From assembly GCA_007753675.1 (NCBI GenBank), contig CP036432.1, positions 4,066,394-4,130,393 on the forward strand: 64,000 nt of DNA. Direction: 5' to 3'. The DNA is from Stieleria magnilauensis (GTDB lineage: Bacteria > Planctomycetota > Planctomycetia > Pirellulales > Pirellulaceae). Under the pieces are notes generated by a model. It had not been told where the DNA came from. It saw nothing but the letters and a program-made list of their open reading frames with translations, and made no database searches. This document shows positions 52,267 to 61,713 of this stretch, piece by piece; position 1 is the stretch's first letter, and each line of letters starts with the position of its first letter. A program made the translations under genes and the position numbers.

Positions 52267-55176
52267 ATGAATCATTCTATTGCTCACGCCATGCTCTTTA
52301 GCTGGATCCTCGCTGGGGCAACCGCCCTGGCGCAGGAGTTTCCGTTCCAGCACACCGTCGAGGTCTATCGCAGCGACGAAGACGAAACGATCGCGTTCTC
52401 CCTGCGGTTGGAACAGCCTTTCTTGGCCGAAGAGTTCGAGAAGAGCAACTACCTGCGGCTGCGTTCGAGCGACCCCAACGCCTACTTGATCTATCCGAAA
52501 GAAACCAAGTTCCACCAAAAGCACGCCGAGTTCTACGGCAGACTCAAGGGTAGCGGCAACGTCGACGTACAACTGTCCTATGAAACCGTCTCGGAAAATC
52601 TGGACGGGTCACGTCGGGTTCAAGTGCGCGAAGGGACGATCACCCTTGCGATTCCCGACGTGCCGGCCGACCGAAAATCAGTCGGCGCGCGAAGCATCTT
52701 CGAAGACTGGGCGCGGCAACAAAACGAACACTTTGCGCGACTGTTGACCTACTACCCCGACGAATCCTTCTTCCAATACTGCTTGCTTCAGTCCAAGGCG
52801 CGTTACGGCGTCGATCCGCCGGCGATTCCGAAACGGATGCCGACGCAAGACAATTTAGAAGACGGACTCTACAAGCTGTTCACCGGGTCGCTGGCGATTC
52901 AAGAGTCGCTGCAACGGCGGACGCTCAGTTCGTCGGCCAGCCGCGGCGCTTACACGCGTCACATCAGTGAGATCTCGCCACCACGCATCCGATCGCTCGA
53001 CTACGAAGACCTGCTCAAGCAACGGCTGGACAAGGAAAAAGACGTCACCGTTCAGGTTCACGAGATTTCCAAACTGGTTCCGTCAGACCAGTATTTCCTG
53101 CACTTCAATTCGTTTGCTTCGTTGGGTGAGACCGTTGATTTGGCGACCCAGTGGGGCGACGACCTGGTGCGGCTTTCGAAGTTGACCGCCCAGGACAATC
53201 GGTTGTTGGCCAAACTGGAAGAACAGCTCGGTATCTCTCGATCCGGGATGGAGGAGTTGTTTGCCCAAGCAGTGGCTACCGAAGTGGCCGTCACCGGCTC
53301 GGATCCCTACCTGCTCGACGGAACCGACGTGACCGTCATCATTCGCGTCAAAGAGGAGCAGGCGTTCGCGAAGCAGCTCAATGGCTGGGTCGACGAAGAA
53401 CGCGAGCGACACCCCGATCTGGTCCAGCGGGACTTTAATTACCGCGGGCATCAAGTGACCGCCCGTTACACCAGCGATCGGCTGGTCAGTGCGTTCACGA
53501 CGCGACACGACGACTACTATGTCTTTTCAAATTCCCACCGCGCCATCCGCCGCATCGTCGATGCATCGCTCGGGGAAGTCGACCGCCTGCATGATGCCGC
53601 TGATTATCGATACATCAGCACGCTGATGCCGCCGTCGACAGACGCCAACTCGGGATACTATTTCGCCTCCGACGCGTTTATCCGACGCATCGTTGCCCCG
53701 GCGGCCAAGATCTCGCAAAAGCGCCGCGTCGAGTGTTTTAATAACCTGGTGATGCAAAACAACGCCTCGTTGTTCTTTCGCTTGGAATACGGTCGCTCAC
53801 CGAATTCGCTCAGCGAGATGATCGAGAAACGTTTCATCGCGGCCGACCGAATCACCTGCCCGCACGGAGGAGCCTACGCGTTCGACGCCAACAGCGACAC
53901 CTGCACCTGTTCGCTGCACAATCGACTCCGCTACGTCACACCCAATGCCGAACTGTCGGTGCTGAAGGTGTCGGCCGAGGAAGCAGCCGAATACGGACGG
54001 TACAAGACACGGTACGAGTCGTTCTGGCAAAAGGTCTTTGATCCCGTCGCGACTCGCATCACCGTTGCGCCCACGATGAAACTGGAAACCTGTGTGTTGC
54101 CGATGGCCGGCAGTACGTTTGACCAGGACATGCGTGCCATGGTCGACCAAAACCCGCAGCCCATTGATGTCGCCACAATCGCCCCGTCCGCAGTCGCGTC
54201 GATGGTCATGGTCCCCGGACGCAAGAACACCGCGCAGTACCTGATGGCGATCCCCGGCGTGTCGGACGTGGTCACGGAAGATCCGACGCTGACTGATCTG
54301 GAATGGTTGGGCGATCGTGTTTCGCTGCATTTTTGTGACGGCGAGATCGTCTTTGAAATCGACCCGACGCAACTGTCTCCGATCCAGCTGCCGTTCGTCG
54401 GCGAAGCGCCGGCGATGTGGCAGGCGCTCGCCGGCGGATTGATCTTGACGGCCAACATGCCGGTCTACGCCACCATCGACGTCGAAAACAATGAGAAAGC
54501 CGAACGTTTGCTGGAACAGTTTTCACAGAAAGCGTTTTTAAAGGGCGGTCAAGTGGGACCGTTGCCCAGCAAGTTTGATGCATATCGATTGCCCGATTAT
54601 CGCGATCACGAGATGTACGTTTTGAGTGCACGACTGCACGCGGTCGCGCTGCGGCTGCACATCGCGTTGGTCAACGACCAATTGGTGCTGGCGACCAAGC
54701 CCGAAATTTTGCGTGAAGTCATTGACGCGAGTTCAAACGTGCCCTCACAAGAACCCTCCCAGGCGCAGCTGATGTTTCGGCTCAATCGCCAAGCGTTGGA
54801 CAAGTTGCAGGATGACGCCCACCTGCACTGGGCGGAAAAGTCGCGTCTGGCCTGTCACCGCAACATCATCTCGATCCACAACTTTCATCAACTGTACGAT
54901 GCCCCGATCGACCAGATCGCAACCCTATCGGAAGCCAAATATGGAATCCGCTACTTCTGTCCCGAAGACGGCGAGTATTCGTTCGATGAAGGGTCCAGCC
55001 AGGTCGTCTGCAGCGTCCACGGCAACCGCGAGGCGTCGCGTCAGAATCCGGGGCTGAACCCGAATTCGTCGTCGGCCAAATTGATCGAAAGCATCGACCA
55101 GATCATCGTGTACCTGCGCTACGAACAGGAAGCCATGATCGCGACTGTTGAGATCGACCGCAACGAAACACCATGA
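52267..55176 (+). CDS. Large exported protein of unknown function with CPxxGxY...CxxH motifs
   Basis: A 969-residue secreted protein from the ATG at 52267. The signal peptide (about 1-22) ends near TALAQ. I do not recognise the family. Two motifs stand out: CPHGGAYAFDANSDTCTCSLHN near residue 540 and CPEDGEYSFDEGSSQVVCSVHGN near residue 900, both of the CPxxGxY...CSxHx kind known from the C-termini of prepilin-like proteins. A beta-sheet-rich segment and several helical stretches lie between. There are about a dozen Cys, mostly in these motifs, suggesting disulfides or a metal site. It is probably a surface or periplasmic protein; function cannot be inferred. Confidence 0.75.
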   Translation: MNHSIAHAMLFSWILAGATALAQEFPFQHTVEVYRSDEDETIAFSLRLEQPFLAEEFEKSNYLRLRSSDPNAYLIYPKETKFHQKHAEFYGRLKGSGNVDVQLSYETVSENLDGSRRVQVREGTITLAIPDVPADRKSVGARSIFEDWARQQNEHFARLLTYYPDESFFQYCLLQSKARYGVDPPAIPKRMPTQDNLEDGLYKLFTGSLAIQESLQRRTLSSSASRGAYTRHISEISPPRIRSLDYEDLLKQRLDKEKDVTVQVHEISKLVPSDQYFLHFNSFASLGETVDLATQWGDDLVRLSKLTAQDNRLLAKLEEQLGISRSGMEELFAQAVATEVAVTGSDPYLLDGTDVTVIIRVKEEQAFAKQLNGWVDEERERHPDLVQRDFNYRGHQVTARYTSDRLVSAFTTRHDDYYVFSNSHRAIRRIVDASLGEVDRLHDAADYRYISTLMPPSTDANSGYYFASDAFIRRIVAPAAKISQKRRVECFNNLVMQNNASLFFRLEYGRSPNSLSEMIEKRFIAADRITCPHGGAYAFDANSDTCTCSLHNRLRYVTPNAELSVLKVSAEEAAEYGRYKTRYESFWQKVFDPVATRITVAPTMKLETCVLPMAGSTFDQDMRAMVDQNPQPIDVATIAPSAVASMVMVPGRKNTAQYLMAIPGVSDVVTEDPTLTDLEWLGDRVSLHFCDGEIVFEIDPTQLSPIQLPFVGEAPAMWQALAGGLILTANMPVYATIDVENNEKAERLLEQFSQKAFLKGGQVGPLPSKFDAYRLPDYRDHEMYVLSARLHAVALRLHIALVNDQLVLATKPEILREVIDASSNVPSQEPSQAQLMFRLNRQALDKLQDDAHLHWAEKSRLACHRNIISIHNFHQLYDAPIDQIATLSEAKYGIRYFCPEDGEYSFDEGSSQVVCSVHGNREASRQNPGLNPNSSSAKLIESIDQIIVYLRYEQEAMIATVEIDRNETP

Positions 55177-55287
55177 GTGGCAGAACCGTTAGACTGAAGA
55201 TTCAATGATCGATTCGAAGACGCTGATTTCATGGGACCACCGTCATCGGCGACCGCAACGACACGCATTTTCAGGAGACACCATTCG

Positions 55288-55665
55288 ATGGGACTTTTAT
55301 CGGGCATGCTGGGTTCGGCTTCGGAGGCGAATCTGGACAAGGTGGAAAAACAGATCGCATCGATCGTCATCGAAGACGAGTCCGTGGAACGAGCGTACCA
55401 GCTTGTCCGCGACATGATCGTGTTGACCAACAAACGCATCATCGTGATCGACAAGCAGGGCATGACCGGTCGAAAAACCGAGTACCTTTCGATTCCCTAT
55501 CGCAGCATCGTGCGTTTTTCGATCGAAAGTGCCGGCCACTTCGATTTGGATTCGGATCTAAAACTCTGGCTCTCCAGTACCCACGAGCCGATGACGTTTG
55601 ATTTCCGCAAAGCCGAGAACGTCGCGGACATCATCAAGGTCATCACCCGGCACACCTGTGGTTAG
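55288..55665 (+). CDS. Bacterial PH-domain protein (bPH_1-like)
   Basis: A 125-residue cytoplasmic protein from the ATG at 55288, which has AGGAG upstream. The PH pattern is clear: YQLVRDMIVLTNKRIIVIDKQG followed by RKTEYLSIPYRSIVRFSIES and FDLDSDLKLWL, then a C-terminal helix ENVADIIKVI. Bacterial PH domains of this type form pentameric rings; their role is unknown. It follows the large secreted-protein gene by about 110 bp on the same strand. Confidence 0.85.
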   Translation: MGLLSGMLGSASEANLDKVEKQIASIVIEDESVERAYQLVRDMIVLTNKRIIVIDKQGMTGRKTEYLSIPYRSIVRFSIESAGHFDLDSDLKLWLSSTHEPMTFDFRKAENVADIIKVITRHTCG

Positions 55666-56619
55666 CGTGCCGGTGTAGCCGGTGTAGGTCAGGCTGTGCC
55701 TGACGGTGTTAGCGGAACGGCACGAGCCGTCTGGTAGGCAGCTCAGCAACACGTTGCAAGACCGGAGGGCTCGTGCCCTGCCGCTAATAACAACCGAAGC
55801 TGTTAGCGGAACGGCGCGAGCCGTCCGGTACGCAGCTCAACGACACATTGCTAGACCGGAGGGCTCGCGACCTGCCACTAACAAAAAACCGAAGCTGTTA
55901 GCGGAACGGCGCGAGCCGTCCGGTGGCCAGCTCAGCAACACGTTGCTAGACCGGAGGGCTCGCGACCTGCCACTAACAACAACCAGCTTACTCAAAATGG
56001 CTCCCCTCTCCCCCGAACAAGCCTCTTGGTTGATTCGAATGGATGATGCACGCCAACTGATTTTAGAACGCGAAAACGTTGCGACGAGTAGAGGCTTGTT
56101 TGGGGGAGAGGGGCTGGGGGTGAGGGGGAATCCGCATGACGAAACGACGATGCAATCACAACGCCACCGAGCTTGCTTGTGATCAGCTTGCTCGTGATCA
56201 GCGCGGCCGATTGAATTAATTGGAAAGCTCGGTTTAGCTGATGACGCGCAATCGTGGTTGCGCCGGAGGAAAGTTTCGAAGTGCGTATCCGATGGGCGAT
56301 ACACCGTTGATTTCTACTGTGTCGATTTGAAGTCGTTCGCATTCCAGCGTACGACATATCGCCAGATCCAACCGGGGTTCGAGAACGAATCGTTGCCGTC
56401 ATCCAGCAACGGCGCACAGAAGAAATCCCCCTCACCCCCAGCCCCTCTCCCCCAATTCCTGACTCGCTTAGGCTCGCCAGGAATCGGGGGAGAGGGGAGC
56501 CATGGTGTTTCATTTTCGCTTCTCGATTGAGCGGTATGGGGCTCGCGCCCTGCCGCTAACAACAACACGGCCTGCTGTCATTGAACCTCAAACGCCGATC
56601 CAACGCCCCCGCACAACAC
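55666..56619. repeat. Repeat island: three tandem family-A units and an inverted pair of G-rich elements
   Basis: No gene here. Three head-to-tail family-A hairpins lie at 55708-55792, 55802-55883 and 55897-55980, each with TTAGCGGAACGGC(G/A)CGAGCC and the complementary arm. A G/C-rich element at 55998-56129 (CTCCCCTCTCCCCC ... GGGGGAGAGGGGCTGGGGG) is present in inverted orientation at 56425-56502. A truncated family-A arm is at 56523-56566. Confidence 0.9.
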
Positions 56620-58017
56620 TCACATCGGCGCGATACGCCGTGACCCCATGTCGGTCGTCAGCACGACGTGGGCGTCGAAGGCGTCTTGAATCAGACTGTG
56701 CTTGATCGATTGATGTTTGGGATCATCCCAGAGGTCATCAAACTCCCACGGGTCGGCGTGAAGGTCATACAGTTCGCCGAGCCCCTTGTCGTGATACACG
56801 CACAGCTTATAGCGTGGCGTCCGATACATCGTGCCGAACGTTCCCACTCCGCCGGTGAAGTGTGGATCGAGTGCATCAAAGTACTCGCTGCGGACGAAAT
56901 CATGGTGGTGGGTCGGATCCGACTCGCCCCGCAAGATCGGCATCAAGCTCTTGCCCTGCATGTAATCCGGGCACTCCAATCCGCACAGCTGCATCAACGT
57001 CGAGGTCAGATCGAGCAACTCGACCAGTCCGTCACAGATCAATCCTGATTGAAACTGATCCGGCCACGAGAAAATCAACGGCACCCGCACCAGGCCTTCG
57101 TAGAATCGGCACCCCTTGAACATCAGCCCGTGATCGCCCAGCGACTCGCCGTGGTCGCTGGTGAAGATGATCACCGTGTTGTCCCGCGCGCCGGTGCGAT
57201 CGAGCGTCTCAAGGAGACGCGCAAACTGGTCATCGATCTGCGCGATCATGGCGTAGTAATCCGCCTGCACCCGCTTGGCGTTGTGCTGTTCCGGCGTGCG
57301 GATTTCGTCTTGGAAATCCAGCGACGCGAGTTTCTTTTGTTGGATCAAATCCGAATCGCGAAAGTGCGGTCCCGGCATGTCGGCGGCATCAAATCGATCG
57401 GCGTACGCTTTGGGCGGGATGAACGGCGGATGGGGATCGTAGATGTTCAAATTCAATAGCCAAGGTTTCTCCCCCGCCGCGTGGTCTTGGATGAATTCGA
57501 TCGCACACTCGCTGGCCCAGGTCGTTTGGTGAAACTCCGTCGGAACCCGTTCGGCGGACTGACGCATCGCATCCAAGTCACCGCCGCGACGGCGAACCCA
57601 TTCGGCATAGTCATGGCCTTCGGACCAATCATCGCGTGGCGCGTGGCTGAATTTCCAATACGAAAACCCGTCGTCGATCCGCGGTTCGGTGCGATGCCCC
57701 GCGCTTTGCAAATGAAACTTACCGACCAGACCGCAATCGTAGCCGGATTCCGCGATCAACTTGGTGATCACCGGAGGATACGCCGGAAACGACTCGTTGC
57801 CGTTGCGAGTGTTGTGAACCCGCGAGGGGTACATGCCGGTCATGAAACTGGAACGACTCGGCGTGCAGATCGGGCTTTGGCAATAGGCATGGGTCATCGC
57901 GACGCCGGAAGCGACCAGTTGGTCGATCGTCGGCGTGACCACGTGCGGGTTTCCCAACGCACCGATCGTGTCGAAACGCTGTTGGTCGGTGCAATACCAC
58001 AGGATATTGGGGCGCAT
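56620..58017 (-). CDS. Cytoplasmic sulfatase (arylsulfatase family)
   Basis: A 465-residue sulfatase with formylglycine motif C-T-P-S-R at C51-R55. It starts MRPNILWYCTDQQRFDT with no signal peptide, unlike the secreted sulfatase at 41495. Metal and substrate motifs include the N-terminal CTDQQ (D11), VGKFHLQ and FTSDHGESLG. DHHG-like phosphonate-hydrolase family members look similar, so phosphonate monoester or sulfonate ester hydrolysis are alternatives. It is the last gene of the minus-strand cluster TctCB, TctA, sulfatase; an imported sulfated acid is a plausible substrate (inference). Confidence 0.9.
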   Translation of the reverse strand: MRPNILWYCTDQQRFDTIGALGNPHVVTPTIDQLVASGVAMTHAYCQSPICTPSRSSFMTGMYPSRVHNTRNGNESFPAYPPVITKLIAESGYDCGLVGKFHLQSAGHRTEPRIDDGFSYWKFSHAPRDDWSEGHDYAEWVRRRGGDLDAMRQSAERVPTEFHQTTWASECAIEFIQDHAAGEKPWLLNLNIYDPHPPFIPPKAYADRFDAADMPGPHFRDSDLIQQKKLASLDFQDEIRTPEQHNAKRVQADYYAMIAQIDDQFARLLETLDRTGARDNTVIIFTSDHGESLGDHGLMFKGCRFYEGLVRVPLIFSWPDQFQSGLICDGLVELLDLTSTLMQLCGLECPDYMQGKSLMPILRGESDPTHHHDFVRSEYFDALDPHFTGGVGTFGTMYRTPRYKLCVYHDKGLGELYDLHADPWEFDDLWDDPKHQSIKHSLIQDAFDAHVVLTTDMGSRRIAPM

Positions 58018-58092
58018 AGTTTTGGCGGATCGAATCGGGGCAGAGGGAAACGGGGTAACGATTGGACGGGGGCGTTGAACGCGATCGCTAAG

Positions 58093-59601
58093 CTACGATG
58101 ACTCGTCAGGCAACACGATCGCCTTGCCGTCGTTGAACCGACGCCATAGTGTCCATGCCAACAGCCCCAGTGCAACCAGAGACAAACCCAATGAGATCGG
58201 TTGGGTGAACATCGGCATCAAACTGCCACCGCTTTGCATCAGCCCCGCCGCCAGGTGTTCTTCGCCGATCGGTGCCAACACAAACCCGATCACCAGCGGC
58301 GCAATCGGAATGTGAAACCGTTCCATCAGGTACCCGATGACACCGAAGGCGAGCATCACCCAAACATCAAACATGCGGTTGGCAAGCGCGTAGGAACCGA
58401 TCACGCAGAAAATCATCACCACGGGGACCAGGACAAACAGGGGCACCCTGGCGGCACGAACCATGATCCGCACCGAAGCCAGCAAGAACAGCAGGGTCAG
58501 CAGGTTGGCGATCAGCATCGTGCCGACAATCGTCTGCACCGCCAGCGGATCGCTTTGCACCAGCATCGGTCCGGGTTTCAAGCCGTGAATCACCAGTGCC
58601 CCCAACAAGATCGCGTCGATCACGCTGCCGGGGATCCCCATCGCGACCAGCGGAATCAGCGCCCCGCCGACGGTCGCGTTGTTGGCGGTTTCGGACGCCA
58701 CCACGCCTTCCTCACTGCCGTTGCCGAATCGTTCCGGCGTCTTGGACGCCCGCTTGGCGGCCGAGTAGGCGATCACCGAACCGACGTTAGCACCGATGCC
58801 GGGCAAGATCCCGATCCAGGTGCCGATCAACGCCGAGCGGACAAGGTTGACGCCGTGGGTCGCCACATCGCGAAGCCGAAAATCCAGTTTGTCGCCATCG
58901 TTGACTTCCGCGGCGCTGCCGCCGACATCGCCTTGCAAGACCTGGCGAATCACTTGATTGACCGCAAACAGCCCGATCAAGACCGGCAACAGTTTAAACC
59001 CGTCATCCATCTCATGGATCCCGAACGTGAATCGCGCGATGCCGGTTGCCGGAGACGAACCGGGCATGGCGATCATCACGCCCAGCGCGCCGGAGAACAG
59101 CCCCAGGCTGAGTGACTTGCCGCCGACGGTCGCGATCAAGACCATCGCAACCATCACCAGCGCAAAGAATTCGAAGGGGCCGAACGTCAACGACCAGGCC
59201 GCCATCGGCTGGGCCAGACAAACCAGGAATCCCCAAGAGATCATCCCGCCGATGAAGGTGCCGCCGATGCCCAGTGCCAGCGCCCGCCCCGCCTGGCCCC
59301 GCTGCGCCATGGGGTAGCCGTCCAACGTCGTCATCATCGATGCCGGCGTCCCGGGAATCCGCAGCAACGTCGCCGTCACCAGTCCGCCGCTGACCGAACC
59401 GACATACATCGAAACCAACAAGACCAGCGCCAACTCACTCGGCATCGAATAGGTCAGCGGCAAAGTCAACGCGATCAACATCGCGCCGGTCAATCCGGGA
59501 ATCGCGCCGACGAAGATGCCCAACAACGAACCGATCGCCGCCATCAACAACGATGTGGGAGACAACAGAAATTCGATCGCGACAGCGGGCTCGGTAAACA
59601 A
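58093..59601 (-). CDS. tctA: Tripartite tricarboxylate transporter large permease (TctA)
   Basis: A 502-residue inner-membrane protein with ~12 helices, the standard TctA length. The TTG start at 59601 has AGGAG about ten bases upstream. Signature segments are GIFVGAIPGLTGAMLIALTLPLTY near the N-terminus, VSGGLVTATLLRIPGTPASMMTTLDGYPM and, in the second half, GILPGIGANVGSVIAYSAAKR with MGIPGSVIDAILLGALVIHGLKPGPML. TctA is the conducting subunit of the sodium- or proton-coupled uptake system for citrate and other carboxylates. The gene for the fused TctC-TctB partner is directly upstream, behind a repeat block; the sulfatase is 75 bp downstream. Confidence 0.95.
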   Translation of the reverse strand: MFTEPAVAIEFLLSPTSLLMAAIGSLLGIFVGAIPGLTGAMLIALTLPLTYSMPSELALVLLVSMYVGSVSGGLVTATLLRIPGTPASMMTTLDGYPMAQRGQAGRALALGIGGTFIGGMISWGFLVCLAQPMAAWSLTFGPFEFFALVMVAMVLIATVGGKSLSLGLFSGALGVMIAMPGSSPATGIARFTFGIHEMDDGFKLLPVLIGLFAVNQVIRQVLQGDVGGSAAEVNDGDKLDFRLRDVATHGVNLVRSALIGTWIGILPGIGANVGSVIAYSAAKRASKTPERFGNGSEEGVVASETANNATVGGALIPLVAMGIPGSVIDAILLGALVIHGLKPGPMLVQSDPLAVQTIVGTMLIANLLTLLFLLASVRIMVRAARVPLFVLVPVVMIFCVIGSYALANRMFDVWVMLAFGVIGYLMERFHIPIAPLVIGFVLAPIGEEHLAAGLMQSGGSLMPMFTQPISLGLSLVALGLLAWTLWRRFNDGKAIVLPDESS

Positions 59602-59640
59602 ACGATGATTCTCCTGCGCTAGTATTCCGCCGCACCTTGG

Positions 59641-59785
59641 TTTTCGGGTAGGCGGTAGGGGACGAGGCGACGAGTCCTTCCCAATATGCCGACTACAGAG
59701 GACTCGTCGCCTCGTCCACTACCCGGACTCGTCGCCTCATCCACTACCCGGACTCGTCGCCTCGTCCACTACCCGAAAATTGAGC
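59641..59785. repeat. Family-C repeat block between tctCB and tctA
   Basis: One direct core GGACGAGGCGACGAGTCC is followed by three inverted cores (GGACTCGTCGCCTCGTCC or one-base variants) in a ~31-bp rhythm, ending ACTACCCGAAAA. It is the same element as at 50629-50932, in the same direct-then-inverted arrangement. It separates two transporter genes of one cluster, so it may be transcribed and form a stable hairpin in the message. Confidence 0.92.
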
Positions 59786-59797
59786 TGCGGTAGATCA

Positions 59798-61189
59798 CTA
59801 GGGCAAATCCACGACCAGGACTTCGGTAAACAGGTAATGCATCACGACGCTCATCAACACGCTGACGATGAGCAACGCGACCGTCGCCTTTGTCGCATTG
59901 ATGCGACGTGACTGGATCAGCGGCCAGACCAGGATGCCGCCGATCAGCAGGGCGTAGGCCGCCGTGATGGGAACGAAACGCACGAGTTGGAATTGCAACG
60001 TGATGACATAGCAGACGGTGGTGCAACCGATCGCAGCGAGCTGGCCCGTGTGTGCCGACGTCTCGCGCTCTGTCCGGTCCGCGGCTGGGCGGGGAACGCC
60101 ACTGCTGCGCCGTCGGACGGCTCGGATGAATGCGGCGACGGCGGTCAACGCCAAGCAGCCCAAGGCGATCATCGCAAAATCAGGCAACTCCACTGCGGCC
60201 GACGGAGCCACCTCGGCGATCCGACGTTCGCGCCGTTGCAATTCCGCCTCAAGTGCTGCCCCCCGCAACACCGTGTCGGTGATTTTCATTTCCGCCAACG
60301 TCTGGCGCACCTCGTCCGTCTGCATCGCTGCGGCCAACGCATCGGCGATCGTTTCGACACGATCCGGTGGAGTGCCCAACGGTGCCCACCAGAACTGCAT
60401 GTTCTGGCTTTCGACGTCAAACCCTTGTTCAATTGCCGTGCCCAGATCCGGCAGATCCGGGTGTCGTTCAGGTCCCAACAATGCCAGCGCGCGGATCCCG
60501 CTGAGTTTGAATTGAACGTATTCAGCGATCGAAAACGACGACACGTCGGCATGGCCGCCTTGCAGCGCGGCGAACCGTTTGGCACCGCCACCGGTCTGGG
60601 TGTATCGAAACTTGGATCCGGGTTGTTTGGCCTGCAACATCAAGCCGGCAAAGTGGCTGGGGGCACCGATGTTGGCCGAGAAGACAATCGAATCAGGGTT
60701 TCGCGAGGCCTCACGCATCAGCGATGGGAGATCTGAATAGGTCGAGTCATCGCGGACGGCGACCACTTGCGTCGCGTTTCCGGTGCCGGCGATCGGCACG
60801 AACGCTTCGGCCCCATAGGCTGCGCTGCCCGAATGCCGCGCCGTCAGGATGCCCTCGTGTAACAACAACAACGTGTAGCCATCCGGTCGCGCGTGCTTGA
60901 CCCGCCGGCTGCCGATCGTCCCGCCGGCGCCGGGCACATTGATGATCACCAATCGCTCGGGCAGCAATCGATGGGTTTCAATCGCGTTTTGAATCACGCG
61001 GCCAAACGTGTCGCTGCCACCTCCGGCGGCGAACGGGACGATCAGTTTGATGGGGCGCCGCGGGTAGGCGTCGTCGTGTTGCTCGCCGTCGGTGCAGCCG
61101 ATAACCAGCAAGAGCAACAGGCTGCAGCCGAGCCAGGGCACCCGCCGTGCCGGCCATCGGAGTGGTTGAAGAAGGATCGGTGGATACAA
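59798..61189 (-). CDS. Fused tripartite tricarboxylate binding protein and small permease (TctC-TctB)
   Basis: A 463-residue single-chain fusion. The TTG start at 61189 is uncertain; a GTG at residue 17 is an alternative. Lipobox LLVIGC (Cys32) ends the signal. Residues ~45-325 are a TctC/Bug-type binding domain: IKLIVPFAAGGGSDTFGRV, the NVPGAGGTIGSRRVKHARPDGYT loop, and FRYTQTGGGAKRFAALQGGHADV. A linker at ~325-345 leads to four predicted helices (about 336-460) that match TctB. TctB and TctC are normally separate proteins. Tethering by both lipid and membrane helices would keep the binding domain at TctA. Confidence 0.88.
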   Translation of the reverse strand: MYPPILLQPLRWPARRVPWLGCSLLLLLVIGCTDGEQHDDAYPRRPIKLIVPFAAGGGSDTFGRVIQNAIETHRLLPERLVIINVPGAGGTIGSRRVKHARPDGYTLLLLHEGILTARHSGSAAYGAEAFVPIAGTGNATQVVAVRDDSTYSDLPSLMREASRNPDSIVFSANIGAPSHFAGLMLQAKQPGSKFRYTQTGGGAKRFAALQGGHADVSSFSIAEYVQFKLSGIRALALLGPERHPDLPDLGTAIEQGFDVESQNMQFWWAPLGTPPDRVETIADALAAAMQTDEVRQTLAEMKITDTVLRGAALEAELQRRERRIAEVAPSAAVELPDFAMIALGCLALTAVAAFIRAVRRRSSGVPRPAADRTERETSAHTGQLAAIGCTTVCYVITLQFQLVRFVPITAAYALLIGGILVWPLIQSRRINATKATVALLIVSVLMSVVMHYLFTEVLVVDLP

Positions 61190-61388
61190 AACGTTACGAG
61201 AGGTGTGGGGCGGGGCATGCGCGGCAGACTACGGAAAATCGCGTTCACTATATGCGAATTTTGTTCGTACGTTTTCGTGCATGCAGCGGAAAAAACCATT
61301 ATCGTGGTGACTGGTAAGCTCGATTCGTCCATAGCGACCTCGTCTTCCGGTCGTTCGTTCAATTCATACGTTCCATCGCGGTGAGCAG
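61190..61388. promoter_or_regulatory. Divergent intergenic region, probable promoters
   Basis: The 199 bp between the fused transporter gene and the small lipoprotein gene is the only place for both sets of promoters. It is comparatively AT-rich at about 61240-61310 (TATATGCGAATTTTGTTCG), consistent with promoter DNA, but I cannot assign exact -35 and -10 boxes. Confidence 0.4.
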
Positions 61389-61586
61389 ATGAAATTCTCT
61401 TGGATCAACATGACCGCAGCTTCGCTTTTGGCAGGCACGCTCCTGTTCGTCGGATGTGGTCCTTCCACTGAGCCGACGGGGCCGGAAGAGGGATCGGTAC
61501 AAGCATATCTGGATGCGAATCCAGAAGCGGCGGCGCGCATCGATGAAGATGTCGACGAGGGCGAAGACGACGGAACGGGCGAGTAG
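61389..61586 (+). CDS. Small acidic lipoprotein
   Basis: A 65-residue lipoprotein: a short basic start, a hydrophobic core AASLLAGTLLFVGC with lipobox LFVGC (Cys about 23), then an acidic tail ending DEDVDEGEDDGTGE. It contains the PEEGSVQAYLDANPE segment. It precedes the second DUF1559 gene by about 130 bp, a pairing common in planctomycetes. Function is unknown. Confidence 0.7.
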   Translation: MKFSWINMTAASLLAGTLLFVGCGPSTEPTGPEEGSVQAYLDANPEAAARIDEDVDEGEDDGTGE

Positions 61587-61713
61587 ATCGTTGAGAAGAA
61601 ATTCGCGGATGATGACGCACATGCGTCTTGGTTCTTATAGCGGTGCGTAGGACGTCGTGATGACAGACTTCGCACCTCGGTTTCTTATTCGTTCTTGTTG
61701 CGGGAGAAGTCAG

